Positions 5,324 through 7,690 of a stretch of 7,690 bases of DNA are shown one piece after another (the first letter of the stretch is position 1; each line of letters begins with the position of its first letter). The stretch is from DASPXY01 sp038227745 (lineage in GTDB: Bacteria > Planctomycetota > Planctomycetia > Gemmatales > Gemmataceae), in NCBI GenBank assembly GCA_038227745.1, contig JBBRPS010000498.1, forward strand, positions 1 through 7,690, in the 5' to 3' direction. Both the position numbers and the translations under genes were made by a program. The notes beneath the pieces are model-generated. The model did not search any database and was not told where the DNA came from. It saw only the letters and a list, made by a program, of their open reading frames with translations.

Positions 5324-6005
5324 AACGCAGTTTCTGCTGTTTCAGCAGCTCGTCGAGCCACTGGCGGTCCTCGTCGCTGATCGCCGTCAGTGGGTCGCGC
5401 TGGTAGTCGATCTTGGCGGCGAAGTTGCTCTGGTCGTAGCAGCGCGTGAAGGCGGCGTGCAGGTCGAGGACCGTGTCGCGGTCGTCGGACGCCAGCGGCA
5501 GGCGGAAACGCGGCAGACGCTTCTGCAGCGTCGCCGTGTAGATCTCGTACCGCTCCGGCTGGGTGGCGCGGGTCACCGTAACGGCGTAGTCCCAGTCCGG
5601 CAGTCCCTCGCGCGAGTAGTCCAGCATCGGCTGGCCCTGCAGCACCAGGTCGATCTCGACGAGGTTGGTGTTGGTGTTACGGCCCTCGCGGCGCTTGTCG
5701 AGATACGCCTGCCGGCCGGCCGGGGTGAGCTTGTTGGCGGGGCTGACGACGTCCACGAGCGTCACCAGGCGGTTGTCGTTGCGCTGGCGGATCTCGATGA
5801 ACTCCTCGTGGTGCTCCTCGCGCACGACCGAGGTGAACAGGGCCTGCTCGGTCGCGTAATGCCGCTGGCCCACCCGGGCGCGGTAGCGGTCCACCAGGCC
5901 CGGCAGCAGGATCTGGTAGAGGCAGTTGACGAGGTGGTGCTGGAAGGCCGGCCAGAGCTTCTCGTCTTCCAGATACGGATCCATTCCGGGGAATGGGCTA
6001 GGCAT
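5319..6005 (-). CDS. DUF4058 family protein
   Basis: The 228-residue protein opens with MPSPFPGMDPYLE (1-13), the hallmark N-terminus of DUF4058, followed by LWPAFQHHLVNCL and a charged core (IEIRQRNDNRLVTLVDVVSPANK, described at about 69-91). A second conserved stretch is NTNLVEIDLVLQG (about 111-123), and the end WLDELLKQQKLR is family-like. The EIR...LVTLVDVVSP and LVEIDL segments resemble Uma2/PD-(D/E)XK nuclease-like folds seen in uncharacterised cyanobacterial and planctomycete proteins, but I cannot show a catalytic site. No signal peptide or membrane helix is seen. Start ATG 6005 has GGGAG about nine bases upstream. The last Ser codon and stop fall inside the 25-bp palindrome. Function is unknown; membership in DUF4058 is confident. 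Confidence 0.92.
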   Translation of the reverse strand: MPSPFPGMDPYLEDEKLWPAFQHHLVNCLYQILLPGLVDRYRARVGQRHYATEQALFTSVVREEHHEEFIEIRQRNDNRLVTLVDVVSPANKLTPAGRQAYLDKRREGRNTNTNLVEIDLVLQGQPMLDYSREGLPDWDYAVTVTRATQPERYEIYTATLQKRLPRFRLPLASDDRDTVLDLHAAFTRCYDQSNFAAKIDYQRDPLTAISDEDRQWLDELLKQQKLRS

Positions 6006-6065
6006 CGGCGTGTACTCCCGTTGTACCTCAACAGTGCGGCAGGACGTCGTTCGATCATCCTTACG

Positions 6066-6095
6066 GTTATACCTTTTTTAGGGGCCGCGCATCAA
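6066..6095 (-). promoter_or_regulatory. Candidate promoter of the DUF4058 gene
   Basis: On the minus strand TTGATG (6095-6090, 4/6) and TATAAC (6071-6066, 5/6) are 18 bases apart, with an A6 tract in the spacer. Transcription would begin near 6059, about 54 bases before ATG 6005. It sits downstream of a palindromic terminator for the methyltransferase gene, so the two genes are probably separate units. Confidence 0.45.
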
Positions 6096-6133
6096 GGGCA
6101 TGCTGTGACGGTCCAGTCCGGTTTTCGCGTAAA

Positions 6134-6157
6134 GCCCACGGGTTACAACCCGTGGGC
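6134..6157 (-). terminator. Palindromic terminator after the methyltransferase gene
   Basis: GCCCACGGGTT (6134-6144) and AACCCGTGGGC (6147-6157) are perfect 11-base arms two bases apart. On the minus strand the stem is followed by TTTACG, a short T-run, and begins nine bases after the TGA stop (6169-6167). It may also be a member of a dispersed palindrome family. Confidence 0.55.
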
Positions 6158-6166
6158 CTTGAGCAG

Positions 6167-7393
6167 TCACATCCAGCCCGGCCGCGCGCGCGGCTCCTTC
6201 AGCTCCCACACCTGCTGGCAGCACGACCCCCACCGGACGTAGCCTTGCGGGCGGTCTGTCCGCAGCCCGCCGCGCGGGTCGGCGCGGAGGCGGAACTCGG
6301 TTGGCCACGGCCCGCCGGCGTCGACAAACGCCCGCCACAGTTCCCGCCCCAGGTCGCGGCCTGCGGCCCCGTTCACCTGCCACTCCTGCAGGCCCAGCCA
6401 GCACACCGCCGCGGCCGCCTCCCCCTGTTGGCCGGGCGTGCTCAACGCGAACAGCGCCTGGCCGTCCGCCATCGCCCGGTAGTGGACGCGCAGCCCGCGC
6501 AGCAGACCGTAGAACGCCAGGGACTGCGTGAAATTGGTCCACAGGGCGCGCGGCCGGCGGCGGTCGAACCAGCCCGCCCACGGCGCCGGCAGCCGCTGCA
6601 AGTCCTCGGGCAAACGATCCGCGTCGCCGTTCGCCTCGGCCGCCTCGCCTTCGCCGCGCAGCGGCATGAAGTACGCCGGCCGGACCAGCCCGCCGTCGAA
6701 CACGCCGCCGTCCACGGTCCCGCGCACCAGGTACGCCAGCCCCGGCGCCAGCGCCAGCGGGGCCAGCACCTGCCCCGACGCCGCGAGCTGCTCCAGCCAC
6801 GCCGGCTCGAGGTCGTCGGTGGCCGCCGTCACCATGATGCGCTCATAAGGCGCCGCGTCGGAATGCCCCTGCCGGCCGTCCGCGTGGTGCAGGTGGACCT
6901 GCCGTTCGCGGAACTTCCGCAGGTGCTCCCACGCCTCGGCCAGCACGAAGCGGTCCACGTCCACCGTGTGGACCTGTCCCGGCCCGACGACGTGCGCCAG
7001 CAGGGCAGCGTTGTAGCCGGTGCCGGCACCGACCTCCAGCACGCGCTGCCCCGGTTCGAGCCGCAGGTCCTCCAGCATCTGCGCCATCAGCGACGGCTGG
7101 CTGCTGGAGCTGATCGGCACGCCGGCTTCGCCGCCGCCGGGCTGCGGCTTGCTGAGGCGCGTGATCAGGGCGCGGTCGGTGTAGACCAGGTCCAGTTCCT
7201 CCGGGCCGGGGTCGCGCGTGATGACCTCGCGCCAGCGGTTGTGCTTGCGCTGGTACTGGAAGACGCGGTCGACGAATTCGTGCCGCGGCGTCGCGCGGAA
7301 GGCGCGGATGAGGGACGGCGACCACAGCGCCCCCTCGGCGATCATGCGATCGACCAGGTTCTGGTTGGCCTGGTCGGCAGCAGACACGGTCAT
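6167..7393 (-). CDS. PCMT-type (protein-L-isoaspartate O-methyltransferase-like) methyltransferase with C-terminal extension
   Basis: The 408-residue protein has an N-terminal domain (about 10-215) like protein-L-isoaspartate O-methyltransferase: LIRAFRATPRHEFV (28-41), SSSSQPSLMAQMLEDL (95-110), SAM-binding motif I VLEVGAGTGYNAALLA (118-133), HTVDVD (142-147), HHADGRQG (169-176) and ERIMVTAATDDLEPAWLEQL (184-203). Ordinary Pcm is about 210 residues; here nearly 200 extra follow, including WFDRRRPRALWTNFTQSL and WRAFVDAGGPWPTEFRL. The SSSSQPS version of the substrate motif and the overall length recall the methyltransferases of FxLD-type and lanthipeptide-associated systems, which modify Asp in peptides, rather than generic repair Pcm. 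No precursor peptide is seen nearby, so repair of isoaspartate stays possible. Start ATG 7393 has a weak upstream G-rich site. The protein is cytoplasmic, with no signal peptide. The domain call is very sure, the substrate is not. Confidence 0.9.
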   Translation of the reverse strand: MTVSAADQANQNLVDRMIAEGALWSPSLIRAFRATPRHEFVDRVFQYQRKHNRWREVITRDPGPEELDLVYTDRALITRLSKPQPGGGEAGVPISSSSQPSLMAQMLEDLRLEPGQRVLEVGAGTGYNAALLAHVVGPGQVHTVDVDRFVLAEAWEHLRKFRERQVHLHHADGRQGHSDAAPYERIMVTAATDDLEPAWLEQLAASGQVLAPLALAPGLAYLVRGTVDGGVFDGGLVRPAYFMPLRGEGEAAEANGDADRLPEDLQRLPAPWAGWFDRRRPRALWTNFTQSLAFYGLLRGLRVHYRAMADGQALFALSTPGQQGEAAAAVCWLGLQEWQVNGAAGRDLGRELWRAFVDAGGPWPTEFRLRADPRGGLRTDRPQGYVRWGSCCQQVWELKEPRARPGWM

Positions 7394-7690
7394 GGCTCGG
7401 CCCCGTTACGCGACGGCCCCCCTGCGTCCCGGCACGGCGTGTGCAGGGGAGCGCCTGCGCCGGACGCGCAGGCGGCGCCGACGGCCGCGGGACTGCCGGC
7501 TGCCGCGGAGGAACTCGGAAATGTCCTTGACACTTGCACAGGGGAATCATACAGATGATAAAGCAAAACTCTTTCCCGGGCAATGAGTTTCGCCCGCTCA
7601 TGCGCCGTCTTCCCCCCTTCGCCCGCCAGGCGCGGGAAGAGATATACCCGACGCGGGGAGGTCTGACACAAGCCCGAAGCGCAAGCGAGG
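7394..7690. other. Non-coding region upstream of the methyltransferase, with repeat-like end
   Basis: The first ~150 bases are a GC-rich leader of the methyltransferase gene. At 7609-7640 TCTTCCC and GGGAAGA flank a GC-rich interior with CGCC/GGCG pairing, a likely hairpin. The terminal AGCCCGAAGCGCAAGCGAGG (7671-7690) looks like a dispersed planctomycete repeat cut by the window edge; that is from memory, not shown here. No credible gene is seen. Confidence 0.4.
7555..7583 (-). promoter_or_regulatory. Candidate sigma70 promoter of the methyltransferase gene
   Basis: On the minus strand TTGCCC (7583-7578, 4/6) and TATCAT (7560-7555, 5/6) are exactly 17 bases apart in a locally AT-rich patch. 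Transcription would start near 7548, giving a leader of about 155 bases before ATG 7393. A weaker plus-strand TTGACA (7527-7532) overlaps the downstream part. Confidence 0.5.

Noticed and set aside
6152..7558. Plus-strand 468-residue frame antisense to the methyltransferase
   Set aside because: No motifs and biased composition; it is the complement of a clear PCMT gene.
7390..7671. Minus-strand 93-residue frame whose stop overlaps the methyltransferase ATG by four bases
   Set aside because: The ATGA overlap looks like translational coupling, but the frame runs through the candidate promoter and hairpin-like repeat DNA, has no ribosome site and no recognisable protein.
7527..7690. Plus-strand start at 7555 (MIKQNSFPGNEF...) open to the right edge, with TTGACA at 7527-7532 and AGGGGA upstream
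   Set aside because: It is only 45 codons, ends in repeat-like sequence and overlaps the better minus-strand promoter. The -10 is poor. It could be revived if the frame continues as a conserved protein beyond the window.
1..7690. CRISPR array, tRNA, rRNA, insertion sequence or phage genes
   Set aside because: I saw no regularly spaced repeats, no tRNA cloverleaf and no transposase or integrase motifs. The palindromes have no associated transposase in the window.

Overview
The window looks like a piece of a high-GC planctomycete chromosome, most likely from the Gemmataceae or a close relative. That placement is inferred from the gene families and the intergenic palindromes; no rRNA or other marker gene is present. 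Pointers are a long membrane-anchored protein with an N-terminal Cys4 zinc ribbon and QW-type toroid repeats, a DUF4058 protein, an rsmH gene without dcw neighbours, and several perfect palindromes between genes.

Layout, left to right. Positions 1-119 are probably non-coding and carry an imperfect stem-loop. A minus-strand gene (start 2200, reading left) encodes the zinc-ribbon/transmembrane/terpene-cyclase-like protein; its frame stays open to the left edge of the window. A divergent intergenic region (2201-2399) contains two overlapping, mutually exclusive hairpins and leads into rsmH (2400-3344, +), the 16S rRNA C1402 N4-methyltransferase. A good sigma70-type promoter (3389-3417) precedes a response regulator-diguanylate cyclase gene (3499-4539, +), which ends in a probable intrinsic terminator. 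A second candidate promoter then drives a pair of tandem paralogous small HTH-like proteins (4749-5000 and 5024-5260, +). Both end in a shared His-rich WGH...HI.GHGP signature. They are the least explained genes here and the best candidates for something new.

The right half is on the minus strand. A perfect 25-bp inverted repeat (5267-5323) separates the HTH pair from a convergent DUF4058 gene (6005-5319) and contains that gene's stop codon. Upstream of DUF4058 lie its candidate promoter and a palindromic terminator for the next gene, a 408-residue PCMT-type methyltransferase (7393-6167) with a large C-terminal extension. That gene has a convincing promoter at 7555-7583. The last ~100 bases look like non-coding repeat sequence.

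The genes do not form one obvious pathway. The only operon-like pair is the two HTH proteins (23-base gap). rsmH is a housekeeping translation gene, the GGDEF protein is a c-di-GMP signalling output with no histidine kinase in view, and the methyltransferase and DUF4058 genes appear to be separate transcription units.
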